A model generated the notes under the pieces. The model made no database searches. It was not told where the DNA came from and saw only the letters and a list, made by a program, of their open reading frames with translations. This document shows positions 1 to 7,100 of a stretch of 9,454 nucleotides of DNA, piece by piece. Numbering within the stretch: position 1 is the stretch's first letter; each line of letters opens with the position of its first letter. The position numbers were made by a program, and so were the translations under genes. The stretch comes from JBIQLO01 sp044464175 (GTDB lineage Bacteria; Planctomycetota; Phycisphaerae; Tepidisphaerales; Tepidisphaeraceae), in NCBI GenBank assembly GCA_044464175.1, contig JBIQLO010000161.1, positions 1 to 9,454 on the forward strand, written 5' to 3'.

Positions 1-1465
1 GCTTTTGTTGCAGGTCGGGCGACTTGAAAATCTCCTCCAGCACCCGCGCCGTCCCCTCCTCCGGCAGGCGCTGGGGCGATGGCTCCTTGCCCGATCCCGC
101 CGCCTCGGCGCTGTAGGCACGCTCGCCCAGCCTTTGCAGGTGGGGATTGGTCAGGGCAAAATGCTCTAGCGCTTCGGCCACCTGCGTCTGATCGGAATGG
201 CCCAACACTTCGTGCGCGAGAATCGACGGCACGGCATCCCCCTTCGCCGCGTTGATGTAGATGGCGTCGGGGGTATTCATGCCGTTGTGGCGCGTGTCGG
301 CGTTGAAAAAGACGACTGGCTTGTCGGCAATGTCGGCCAGATACCGGGCGGCCTGCCCGCCCTTGCCCGATGGCTTGGGCACGATCTGGACGGTTTCAGG
401 GTCAACGCCGATGATTTGGGCCACCTTGGCGGCGTGGGCGGCGTTCTGCGTGGCAATGTCACGCTCATAGACGCCGTGGGCGGTGAGGGGGGCGAACGCC
501 AGGCCCTGCCCGGCGCCCGCAATCGCGGCCTGCCCGGCGCCGGTATACCAATGCTGATCCGGCTGCTGTTCCACCCCCGCCGCCCTGTCCACCAGATTGC
601 TGCCGATCTGCTGCCCTGCCCCCAGCGCGGCATTGGCCCCAACGTCGGCCGCGACGGCGACGGGGTATCGCGCCAATGGAGAGGCGATCCGCCCCACCAC
701 GCCGGGAATGATCTCGCCGGCCAGCTTGCCCCCGTAGTAGTTCGCCGCGGCGTTGAGCGCGCCATGGCCCAGCGCCAGGCCCGCTTCCTGTGCCAAAGAG
801 ACATTTTCCCCGTGGGCCCGACGTTCGGCGGCTTGAATCCGGCCCTCGCCAAATCCTTCGAGCCCGCCGGTCAGCGCCAGCGCCGGCAACAGGGAGGCTC
901 CGCCGGTCGGCGCGGCGGCAACCAGCCCTGGCACCATCCCCGCCCCGCCCCGCACCACGTCGGTGACGATTCCCTCCTTGACGGGGGAAATCAGGCCGAT
1001 TCCCGCCTTGGCGTCAGCGGCGTACTGGGGGGCGAAGATGCCAACCGTGCTTGTGGCAAATTGGTTCAGGCCCTGTTCAGCGGAGTTGAGAACATTCGAG
1101 GGCGCAAGCTGGCTGGTCGGCGTCTGCTGCGCCACGGTCTGCGTCTCGCCCGGCGCGATAAGGGTTTGCCGGTAATCGCGTTCCGCCTCCCGATCCGCCG
1201 CGCTTTGCCAGGATTCGAGGATGTTCCGGCGCTGCTGCTTGGTCGCGCTCGGGTTGGCGGCGATCTGGTCAAAGGCGCGCTTTTGCCAGAGAGGCCGCCC
1301 GGCGGCGTCCCGGTCGTTAAGACGGGGTGCGGCGGGGGCGGATGCCGCCAAGTCGAATACATCGCCGCCGCCCTGGGGCGTTGGCGGTGCGGGCGACTTC
1401 GCGGCTTGTTCCCAAATATCCCCTTTGGGTGAGGGGAGTTGCGCGGCTTGATCGAAGATATCCAT
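1..1465 (-). CDS. Large virion protein with zincin-like HEVLGH motif (3' end outside window)
   Basis: I translated this frame by hand; it stays open for 488 codons from ATG at 1465 to the left edge, so the C-terminus is missing. Residues 50-100 are charged and helical. Residues 173-204, about 262-290 and 308-326 are Gly/Ala-rich and hydrophobic, able to lie in or cross a membrane. Residues 400-435 hold DAIYIN followed by ILAHEVLGHSDQ, with H418, E419 and H423 as likely zinc ligands/catalytic Glu. The spacing is HExxxH, not HExxH; as I recall, it resembles the 'HExxGH' metallopeptidase domain of phage large polyvalent proteins. Inferred role: an internal or ejected virion protein that acts on the host envelope or on proteins during DNA entry. 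The start is supported by GGGAG 4 nt upstream and a 1-nt gap after the 288-aa gene. Codons give a balanced protein, whereas the antisense frame is Arg/Pro-rich. The gene is certain; protease activity is an inference. Confidence 0.85.
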   Translation of the reverse strand, partial: MDIFDQAAQLPSPKGDIWEQAAKSPAPPTPQGGGDVFDLAASAPAAPRLNDRDAAGRPLWQKRAFDQIAANPSATKQQRRNILESWQSAADREAERDYRQTLIAPGETQTVAQQTPTSQLAPSNVLNSAEQGLNQFATSTVGIFAPQYAADAKAGIGLISPVKEGIVTDVVRGGAGMVPGLVAAAPTGGASLLPALALTGGLEGFGEGRIQAAERRAHGENVSLAQEAGLALGHGALNAAANYYGGKLAGEIIPGVVGRIASPLARYPVAVAADVGANAALGAGQQIGSNLVDRAAGVEQQPDQHWYTGAGQAAIAGAGQGLAFAPLTAHGVYERDIATQNAAHAAKVAQIIGVDPETVQIVPKPSGKGGQAARYLADIADKPVVFFNADTRHNGMNTPDAIYINAAKGDAVPSILAHEVLGHSDQTQVAEALEHFALTNPHLQRLGERAYSAEAAGSGKEPSPQRLPEEGTARVLEEIFKSPDLQQK

Positions 1466-1466
1466 G

Positions 1467-2333
1467 TCACTCCCACTGATAGCCGTCTGCCTTGGCCATG
1501 CTCTTTGCCAACTCTTTGTCTCCCCCGGCGCGCTGCAGATACAAACGGGCACCGTTCACGTCGAGCGTTTTGCCGCCCCCCCCCGTCCCCGCCCTACTCG
1601 CCAACTGCTGGAGGAGTCGGGCGTTCTCCCGGCGATATCGTTCATTCTCCTTCTGCAGCGCGGGCATGGACGCCGTCCCCGCCATTGTCGCCGCGATGTC
1701 GGCCTTCTGCCGGGCATCCTCATTGCCCTTGCGGATACCTAGAATGTCATTGTTCAAGGTTGCACCGCGCAGCCCCTGCGCGGCCGTCCCCACCTGATAA
1801 GGCTGCATCTTCAAGTCCAGCGCGTTCTGCTGCTGCAACTGCGTGGCCTGCAGGGGCAGCATGGTGTTGATCTGATTGGCGTCAGCGTTGTTCCGGGCGG
1901 CCAGGGCGTTGTTCAACCCCCCATAGGAATCCGTCAGCGCGGCCACATGGGGTATCTGGTACTGGATGTCCGCCGCATTGGCGTCGTTTACCCCCGCCGC
2001 CGAATCAAACAAATTCGTCTCGCTCCCCATCCGATTGACGATCCCGCCGGTGAGGCTGTTGGCGCGCGCGTTGGCCTCCTGCGCCGGGAGGGAGGGCATG
2101 AGGGCAAATCGCAACCCGGCCACCTGCCCGGCGCGGGCGGCGTTGATGCTTGGGTCGGGGGAGGGGGTAAGCGACGACAGATAGGCGGCCTTTTCCGCCC
2201 GCTGGCGCTGCAAACCCGGCGACCCCAGCCCCAACGGGCCGGGGGTAGGGGTGACAAGGGCGGAGTAGTCGCCGTCGCGGGGCACGCCCGGCATGATCGG
2301 CCGACGTTGGTTTTGGTTGGGGTCGTATGGCAT
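1467..2333 (-). CDS. 288-aa virion-associated protein with P/Q-rich body and C-terminal coiled coil
   Basis: Not recognised as a named family. Residues 1-60 are Pro/Gly-rich with few hydrophobic residues. Residues 60-215 are rich in Ala, Asn and Gln (for example LQATQLQQQNALDL at 161-174), suggesting long polar helices. Residues 224-246 form a clear coiled coil (LQKENERYRRENARLLQQLA). A GTGGGG linker at 249-254 leads to a 34-residue end segment with LYLQRAGGDKELAKSMAKADGY, a helix-turn-helix-like motif that I recall at the C-termini of other phage structural proteins. There are no membrane segments and no signal peptide. It runs directly into the zincin-like virion gene with a 1-nt gap, so the two are probably co-translated partners, perhaps ejection proteins or a scaffold/cargo pair. 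The ATG at 2333 lies in the right arm of a hairpin, and only AGGG one nt upstream serves as a ribosome site. Met14 (2294) is an alternative start but has no better site. Confidence 0.8.
   Translation of the reverse strand: MPYDPNQNQRRPIMPGVPRDGDYSALVTPTPGPLGLGSPGLQRQRAEKAAYLSSLTPSPDPSINAARAGQVAGLRFALMPSLPAQEANARANSLTGGIVNRMGSETNLFDSAAGVNDANAADIQYQIPHVAALTDSYGGLNNALAARNNADANQINTMLPLQATQLQQQNALDLKMQPYQVGTAAQGLRGATLNNDILGIRKGNEDARQKADIAATMAGTASMPALQKENERYRRENARLLQQLASRAGTGGGGKTLDVNGARLYLQRAGGDKELAKSMAKADGYQWE
1470..1474 (-). promoter_or_regulatory. Shine-Dalgarno GGGAG deciding the start at 1465
   Basis: GGGAG on the minus strand lies 4 nt before ATG at 1465 and inside the last codons of the upstream 288-aa gene, whose TGA occupies 1467-1469. 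It supports 1465 over the other-frame ATG at 1476, which opens an Arg/Pro-rich shadow frame. Confidence 0.6.
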
Positions 2334-2358
2334 ACCCTGTTATTCGATGCAGGGTATG
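2331..2358. promoter_or_regulatory. 9-bp inverted repeat over the start codon of the 288-aa gene
   Basis: CATACCCTG (2331-2339) and CAGGGTATG (2350-2358) are perfect inverted repeats around a 10-nt centre. In minus-strand RNA the 3' arm contains both the AGGG ribosome-site candidate and the AUG of the 288-aa gene, so folding would hide the start. As DNA it could be an operator between the divergent genes at 2333 and 2367. Pairing is seen directly; function is inferred. Confidence 0.5.
2340..2350 (-). promoter_or_regulatory. Copy 1 of the 11-nt pre-start box GCATCGAATAA
   Basis: On the minus strand GCATCGAATAA ends 6 nt before the ATG at 2333. An identical box lies the same distance before the ATG at 8004. 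Its first base is the inner end of one hairpin arm and the other ten bases form the loop of the inverted repeat at 2331-2358. It could be part of a phage promoter, a translation element or a scar of gene-module exchange; the sequence does not decide. Confidence 0.45.
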
Positions 2359-2366
2359 ATGGGGGC

Positions 2367-2573
2367 ATGGACCCCTCAGACGGGCGAAATGTTCGGCACC
2401 TGATCGACTTAATGGAGCGCAATGGCTGGGCGGTCCGCGCTGCCGTCCTGAAAGATGGGGCCGTGATTGGAGCCACGCGGGGCCGGGAATACCGCGAGGT
2501 CCGTGGTGGCGATCTGTATGTGGTCGCCTGCGAATTAGCTGAGCAGGTGGGGATTGATTTGAGGGACGGCTAG
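2367..2573 (+). CDS. Small 68-aa protein of unknown function, opposite strand to the operon
   Basis: A short open frame with ATG at 2367 and TAG at 2571-2573. It fills nearly all of the 252-nt break between two minus-strand genes. The product looks like a real small globular protein: a helix (residues 8-20, VRHLIDLMERNGW), two or three strands (AVRAAVLKDGAVIGATRG, then GGDLYVV), and a closing helix (ACELAEQVGIDL), with no low-complexity Arg/Pro runs. No family is recognised. A GGGGG run lies 1 nt before the ATG, too close for an ideal ribosome site, although GGGGGCATG also precedes the 1279-aa gene. The frame is open further upstream, but that part is antisense to the 288-aa gene and is not claimed. 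Being counter to the operon, it may be an independently expressed accessory gene (a 'moron') or a small regulator acting at the adjacent inverted repeat. It might also be a chance frame. Confidence 0.5.
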   Translation: MDPSDGRNVRHLIDLMERNGWAVRAAVLKDGAVIGATRGREYREVRGGDLYVVACELAEQVGIDLRDG

Positions 2574-2585
2574 AGGGGGTAGCCC

Positions 2586-3782
2586 TTACGTGCTGGCGGT
2601 GTACTGGAATCCTCCTTCTACCGCCCAATCGCAAAAGAAAAAGCAATACTTGTTCCAGGGGTTCCCTGAAATGTATTGGCTTCGATACCCTCCATCGGGG
2701 CCGGCGCCGGGATCATTGAGGTTGCCGACCTTGAACGGCACCATCCAGCCTTGAGAGGTGGTGGAAGATGGAATGCAAGTGATGGTGCCGGCATTGCCAT
2801 GGCCGGGGGCTGAAAGGCCCCAGTCGCCGAAGTCGTTGAAGGCGCCGTTCGCATTAATTCCCGGATAGAACGTCAGAGAGCAGGTCAGGCCGAAGCTGTT
2901 GAGGATGGAAACGTAGGGGTAGCCGTATGCGGCTTCCCAGCCAGAGGAACTGCGGCTTTTGTAGGCCCCACCGAAAGATTGGCCCGGCCCGTAGCTGCTT
3001 GAGATTTGGTTATTCTCGCCGTTGTTCGTCCATCCCGTTCCATGTGAACCCAGGCCGAGTGTATGAACACTGGTCGTACAGGCATTGAGGATGGTTTTCA
3101 TGTCGTTCAGGAGCCATGGTCCGAAGATGTCGCCCTCCTTCGGTTCCCCGAAGTCATCAACCAGATCGGCCGGGGTAAGCTGGTCATCACTTAAAACCCA
3201 TCCCGTGCCGTCATGGTCGAAATAAAGCCCCCCCTGCCATCGTTGCTCATTCGGAGTGAAGACAGACTGCCCGTAATCCGGCCCGGGAGAGCCATCGTAC
3301 TGGCCGCTTGAAGCCGCATACCAAAACTGCGGGAGGAAGCTCTTGCCCCACGCCTTGAAGATCGCTCTTTGCCCGGCTTCTCCGGGGTAGTCTATCCGCC
3401 AGATGGATCGGCGGTATTTTCGCCGCCACTCGGGGAGAGGACGCCAGGTAGTCAGGTCGTCGTCAGGGGAGGCGTCGGGGGGGGCGAATGTCCAAGACAT
3501 CGGAGAGCTACCCCCATTATCCGTCGTCATCAGGGAATGGGGCCCCATGTGCTGGCAAGCCCAGATGATGCGCCACCAGCCCTTGATATTGTCCCGTTGG
3601 TGAAAGGCATAATCCCCGGCGACCGGCTCTGTCGGGACATTGCGGGTCACATTAAAGAGTTGAGTCCGTTCCGCGGCTGCATCCCAGAACATCCGAAATA
3701 CGTTCGGGTCGGCCAGGGCGCAGAAGCCGATGGGCTCGGGAAGGGATTCCCAGTCAGTATTCCATGGGTAGATAGTACTCAT
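2586..3782 (-). CDS. 398-aa Trp/Gly-rich protein, possible tail-tip or receptor-binding protein
   Basis: No family recognised. The protein has 21 tryptophans in 398 residues, many Tyr, Gly, Asn and Ser, and seven cysteines (C21, C76, C235, C301, C336, C380, C384), with no signal peptide or membrane segment. The N-terminal half (1-220) mixes helical and aromatic segments such as GWWRIIW at 68-74 and PEWRRKYRRSIWRIDY. The C-terminal half (221-398) is Gly/Ser/Asn-rich (residues 243-282 and 305-332), typical of beta-rich, surface-exposed virion domains. Start: ATG at 3782 overlaps the TGA of the coiled-coil gene as ATGA, preferred over an in-frame ATG at 3803. It is the last gene of a coupled trio. 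GC is lower than in its neighbours: 53% and 60% in two 60-nt samples, against 73% in one sample of the 1279-aa gene, which fits an exchangeable host-range module. Its role as adhesin is inferred from position and composition only. Confidence 0.8.
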   Translation of the reverse strand: MSTIYPWNTDWESLPEPIGFCALADPNVFRMFWDAAAERTQLFNVTRNVPTEPVAGDYAFHQRDNIKGWWRIIWACQHMGPHSLMTTDNGGSSPMSWTFAPPDASPDDDLTTWRPLPEWRRKYRRSIWRIDYPGEAGQRAIFKAWGKSFLPQFWYAASSGQYDGSPGPDYGQSVFTPNEQRWQGGLYFDHDGTGWVLSDDQLTPADLVDDFGEPKEGDIFGPWLLNDMKTILNACTTSVHTLGLGSHGTGWTNNGENNQISSSYGPGQSFGGAYKSRSSSGWEAAYGYPYVSILNSFGLTCSLTFYPGINANGAFNDFGDWGLSAPGHGNAGTITCIPSSTTSQGWMVPFKVGNLNDPGAGPDGGYRSQYISGNPWNKYCFFFCDWAVEGGFQYTAST

Positions 3783-4168
3783 GTTAGAATCGGATACTCC
3801 CAATCAACGTTGCCGTCGTCGTCAATGATTGAAAGCACCTGCCCTTTCAACCCTCCGGGCGGCAACGCCCCCCCCACCTTCATATACCGCCGATCTCCGC
3901 TCCCATCATCCACTTCCAGAAGGATGCTCTTGCTCCCCGGGTCGATCACCTTGGACGGCGCGGCGGCGCTGTCGCACTTGCGCCCGTCCGGCCAGTCGGC
4001 CAGGTCGCTGCCGTCCACCATCTGCTCGGTCCATGTCCCATCGCTCTGCACGTCGGCTGGAAAGACCTTGGGGAACGGGTCCGCGTTCTGCTGCGACTCC
4101 ATCGCCGCGATTCGACCTTCCAAGTCGGCGATGCGGTCCAGCAGTTGTTGGATCAATGCGTCATTCAT
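3779..4168 (-). CDS. 129-aa coiled-coil tail-fibre-like linker protein
   Basis: Residues 5-26 form a textbook coiled coil with heptad positions I6, L9, I13, L16, I20, M23 (LLDRIADLEGRIAAMES), suggesting oligomerisation, probably trimeric. The remainder is acidic and beta-like. The end, LPPGGLKGQVLSIIDDDGNV followed by DWEY, resembles the 'GxxGQVLxxxxxxxxxVxW' segment common in phage tail-fibre and fibre-connector proteins. The start at 4168 is chosen because ATG overlaps the TGA of the 1279-aa gene as ATGA; the longer frame from 4240 would begin inside that gene with Arg/Asp-rich shadow sequence. Its own TGA overlaps the next ATG in the same way. There is no clear Shine-Dalgarno, so translation probably depends on ribosomes finishing the gene before. 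Likely role: couples the modular 1279-aa protein to the 398-aa protein in a tail appendage (inference). Confidence 0.8.
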   Translation of the reverse strand: MNDALIQQLLDRIADLEGRIAAMESQQNADPFPKVFPADVQSDGTWTEQMVDGSDLADWPDGRKCDSAAAPSKVIDPGSKSILLEVDDGSGDRRYMKVGGALPPGGLKGQVLSIIDDDGNVDWEYPILT

Positions 4169-7100
4169 GACAGAAACACCGAGTAATCCCCCGTCGTCAG
4201 GTCGGTCACGCTCAGGCCCGTCTTGGCGATGTCCACCCATCCCTTGTCGCTGCTGGTGATCGTGGCGCTGGCCGCCAGCGCCAGGCCGCCTGTCGGGATG
4301 GTCTGGTCGTCAATGAAACCGATGCTGCTGTAGAGGAACCAGTATTGAATCTCCCACACCTGTGGTGCGGTGTCGGCCAGATTGCCCCGCACCTCAGCGC
4401 CCAGATACGTCACCTTCTTGGCGGGCAGCCCCAGGAACGTGCCGCTGCTCACCGTGTCGATCAGGTCGTTGTGCAGCGGTAGCGTCGTGGCCGACACCCG
4501 CACGGTGATCGAAAACCGCAGCGTCTTGGCCAGGACCGGCTGAGCCGACAACTGCACCCACTTTCCCGCCGTTCCGCGCGTCACCGCCTGCACCACGAAC
4601 ACCTTCTTGGTCGCCCCATCCAGCTTGCATCGGACGTGGCGATGGTAGGCAGTGCCCATTTGCGCCGTCACCAGAATCGACGGCTGGCGATACCGCTGAA
4701 TCACCAGCGCCTTGTTGAGATTCAACCGCCGAACGTCCACCGCCTCATAGTCCACGTTCCCCCGCAGCGCGTTGTGCCAGGTTTCGGCCAGCGTCTTGGG
4801 GTCGGCTGACCAGTCCACCACCTGCGCCGTGGCGTACCCGCCCCGGTTCACCGATGAATACTCGGCCCGCGCCTGCTCGATGACCGCCGCATCCTGCCGG
4901 TCCATTAGGCCGTAATTGAAGCGATGGAGCCATTTCCCATCCGTCTGCTGCTTGCTGATGGTGTCCACCAGCTTCATGCCGGTCGGCAGCGTCGGCGCGG
5001 TCGGCGTGGCGCTGTCCTGCACCTGGGCGATGGTCCGCTCATCCCCCAGCGCCACAGGGTCGGTCCGGACAAGGCTGTTGCCCCACTCCAACTCATCCTG
5101 GCTGGTGGCCGTCCCAAACTCCCACACCTTCACGCTCTTGGCGCCGTCCAGCGCCTTCACCGTCGCGCCGGTGATCTTCTGGCCGTCCGGCGGCGTCGGG
5201 TCTGTCGGCGGCGTGTCGGTGTCATAAACGCTCGTCTGCCGTCCATGGCTCCGCAGCCCCTTGGGATCGGTCACGGTGAACGTGCCCGGCAACTCGATCC
5301 GGTCCTGGCTGGTCGTCTTGCGGTACTCGTACACCCGCAGGCTCTTGGCCGGCGTCAGCGGCACATCCCATTTGCGGTCCAGCTTCAAACCGCTGGGCGC
5401 TGCCGGGTCCGCCGGCGGCGATGCCGTCGTGAAGACTGCCGCCTCGATCTCCTCGGAATCCAGGTCGGCCGGATCGGTCACGATCCGCTGATGGGCAAAC
5501 TCCCGGCGCTGCTTGCTGGTCAGCACGTCATAGCGCCACACCTTCTCGCTGTGGGTGGAATTGATCTGCTCAACCCGGCTGTCCACGATCTGCAACCCCG
5601 CCGGCGGGGTCGGGTCGGCCGGTTCGCTTCCGCTGTAGACGGTCGTTTTCCGCCCCGTCGATTCCAGTCCTTCCGGGTCCAGTACGGTGAACGTGCCAGG
5701 CATCTCCCGGTCATCCTTCGTCGAGCGCAAGCCCCCCTCGACGATGTTCAGGTCGTGATCCGGCGTTACGGGCACGCTGCGCGAGGCCCGCTCGACAAAC
5801 CCGGCGGGCAGCGACGGGGTGGCGTCCAGCTTGGCCGCCGCCGCCCGGCTGGCTAGGCCCTGGGGGTCGGTTTCGGTGAAGGTGTGCCGTTGCTCAAGGG
5901 CATCCTTTGAGTCGTTCTTGGCATAGCGCCAGACCCGAACGCTCTTGGTGGGCGTCACGGGAATATCGACGTAATCGACGATCTTCTCCCCGTCCGGCGC
6001 AGCCGGCGTGCTGGGTGGCGAACCGACGGTGAAAACATCCGCGTCAAACTTCTCGCTGGTCAGGTCGTTGGGGTCGATGGTTTCCCGCTGGTGGCGAAAC
6101 TCGATCTTTTGCTCGGAGTTGAGGACATCAAACAACCAGGTGGTTTTGCTCTTGGTTCGATTGACCTCCTGGGACTCAGCCGCCACGATCTGCATTCCGC
6201 CGGGTGGCGTTGGGTCGGTTCCCGCCCCTGTGGCCGTGTCATAGACCTTGGTTTTGCGCCCCGTGCTTTCGATGCCCAGCGGGTCAATCCGGTTCTCCGT
6301 CCCCGGCATCTCAATATCGTCCGTGGTGGAGCGCAATCCCCCTTCCACGACATTCAGGTTGTGGTCGTGGGTGATCGGCTTGTGGATCGTCTCCCGCTCC
6401 ACCATGCCATCCGGCAGCGTGGGCGTCGCGTCCATTTTGGCCACCGTCGCGCGCGAGGCGAGGCCGCCGGGATCGGTCACGGTGCGCGTAGCCGCCTGTT
6501 CCTCCTTTTGCTGGCTGGTGTCCTTGGCCAGCGCATAGACCACTTTGGCCTTGCCATCATGCACCTGTTGCGTGGTTGTCCCCACCACCTGCAACCCCGT
6601 GGGCACCGTCGCGGCCGGAGCCGTCTCCCCCGTGTCATAAACCAGCGTCTGCCGCCCCCGCGACTCCAGGTCGGCCGGGTCCACGGTCGTTTCCGTCCCC
6701 GGCATCTCGATGTCATCCTTGGAATCCCGCCGGCGGTAGATGAAGGTGTGGGCCCACTTGCCCTGATTCAGTTGCAGCCTGGTGCTGCTCACCAGCTTGG
6801 TCCCCAGCATCGCGGCCGGCGCGTCGGGCGGCGTGGCCGAGTCCGTCACCAGCCGGATCGTCCCCGAGTCGGCGATGTCCTGCGGGTCATCCTCCTGCGT
6901 GGTCCCCTCCATCTCCACGTCCTCCTGCGTGGTGCGGAGGCCGTAGTGGAAGGTGTGCGCCCAGTGACCGGGATTCAGTTGCCGCTTGGAGGCGGTGCGA
7001 TAGACGTAGCCGGCCAGCGTCGGCGGGGCGGGCGGCGTTTCGCTGGTCGTCTCCTTCGTGATCGTCGCCGTGCTTCCCAGTCCCTTGGGGTCGGCGTCGA

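Noticed and set aside
197..1432. 411-aa open frame on the plus strand
   Set aside because: Antisense to the zincin-motif virion gene. It is Arg/Gly/Pro-rich with no recognisable motif, whereas the minus frame has a ribosome site, operon spacing and a coherent protein.
1066..1476. 136-aa minus-strand frame starting MGVTW
   Set aside because: Out of frame with the virion gene, Arg/Pro-rich, and its start overlaps the end of the 288-aa gene without a suitable ribosome site.
2355..2360. TATGAT as a -10 box for the 68-aa gene
   Set aside because: No matching -35 at 16-18 nt upstream, and the hexamer partly belongs to the inverted-repeat arm. A leaderless start is possible but not supported.
1947..2366. 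N-terminal extension of the 68-aa plus-strand gene
   Set aside because: This part is antisense to the well-supported 288-aa gene and is Gly/Arg-rich, so only the part from ATG 2367 is kept.
2575..2588. Possible bidirectional terminator between the convergent genes
   Set aside because: Only a 4-bp AGGG/CCCT stem can form and no T-run follows; too weak to call.
2005..2646. 213-aa minus-strand frame spanning the operon break
   Set aside because: Arg/Pro/His-rich shadow that overlaps both the end of the 398-aa gene and the start of the 288-aa gene in another frame.
4924..5856. 310-aa plus-strand open frame
   Set aside because: Same antisense shadow of the repeat array; Arg/Gln/His-rich and without its own start signals.
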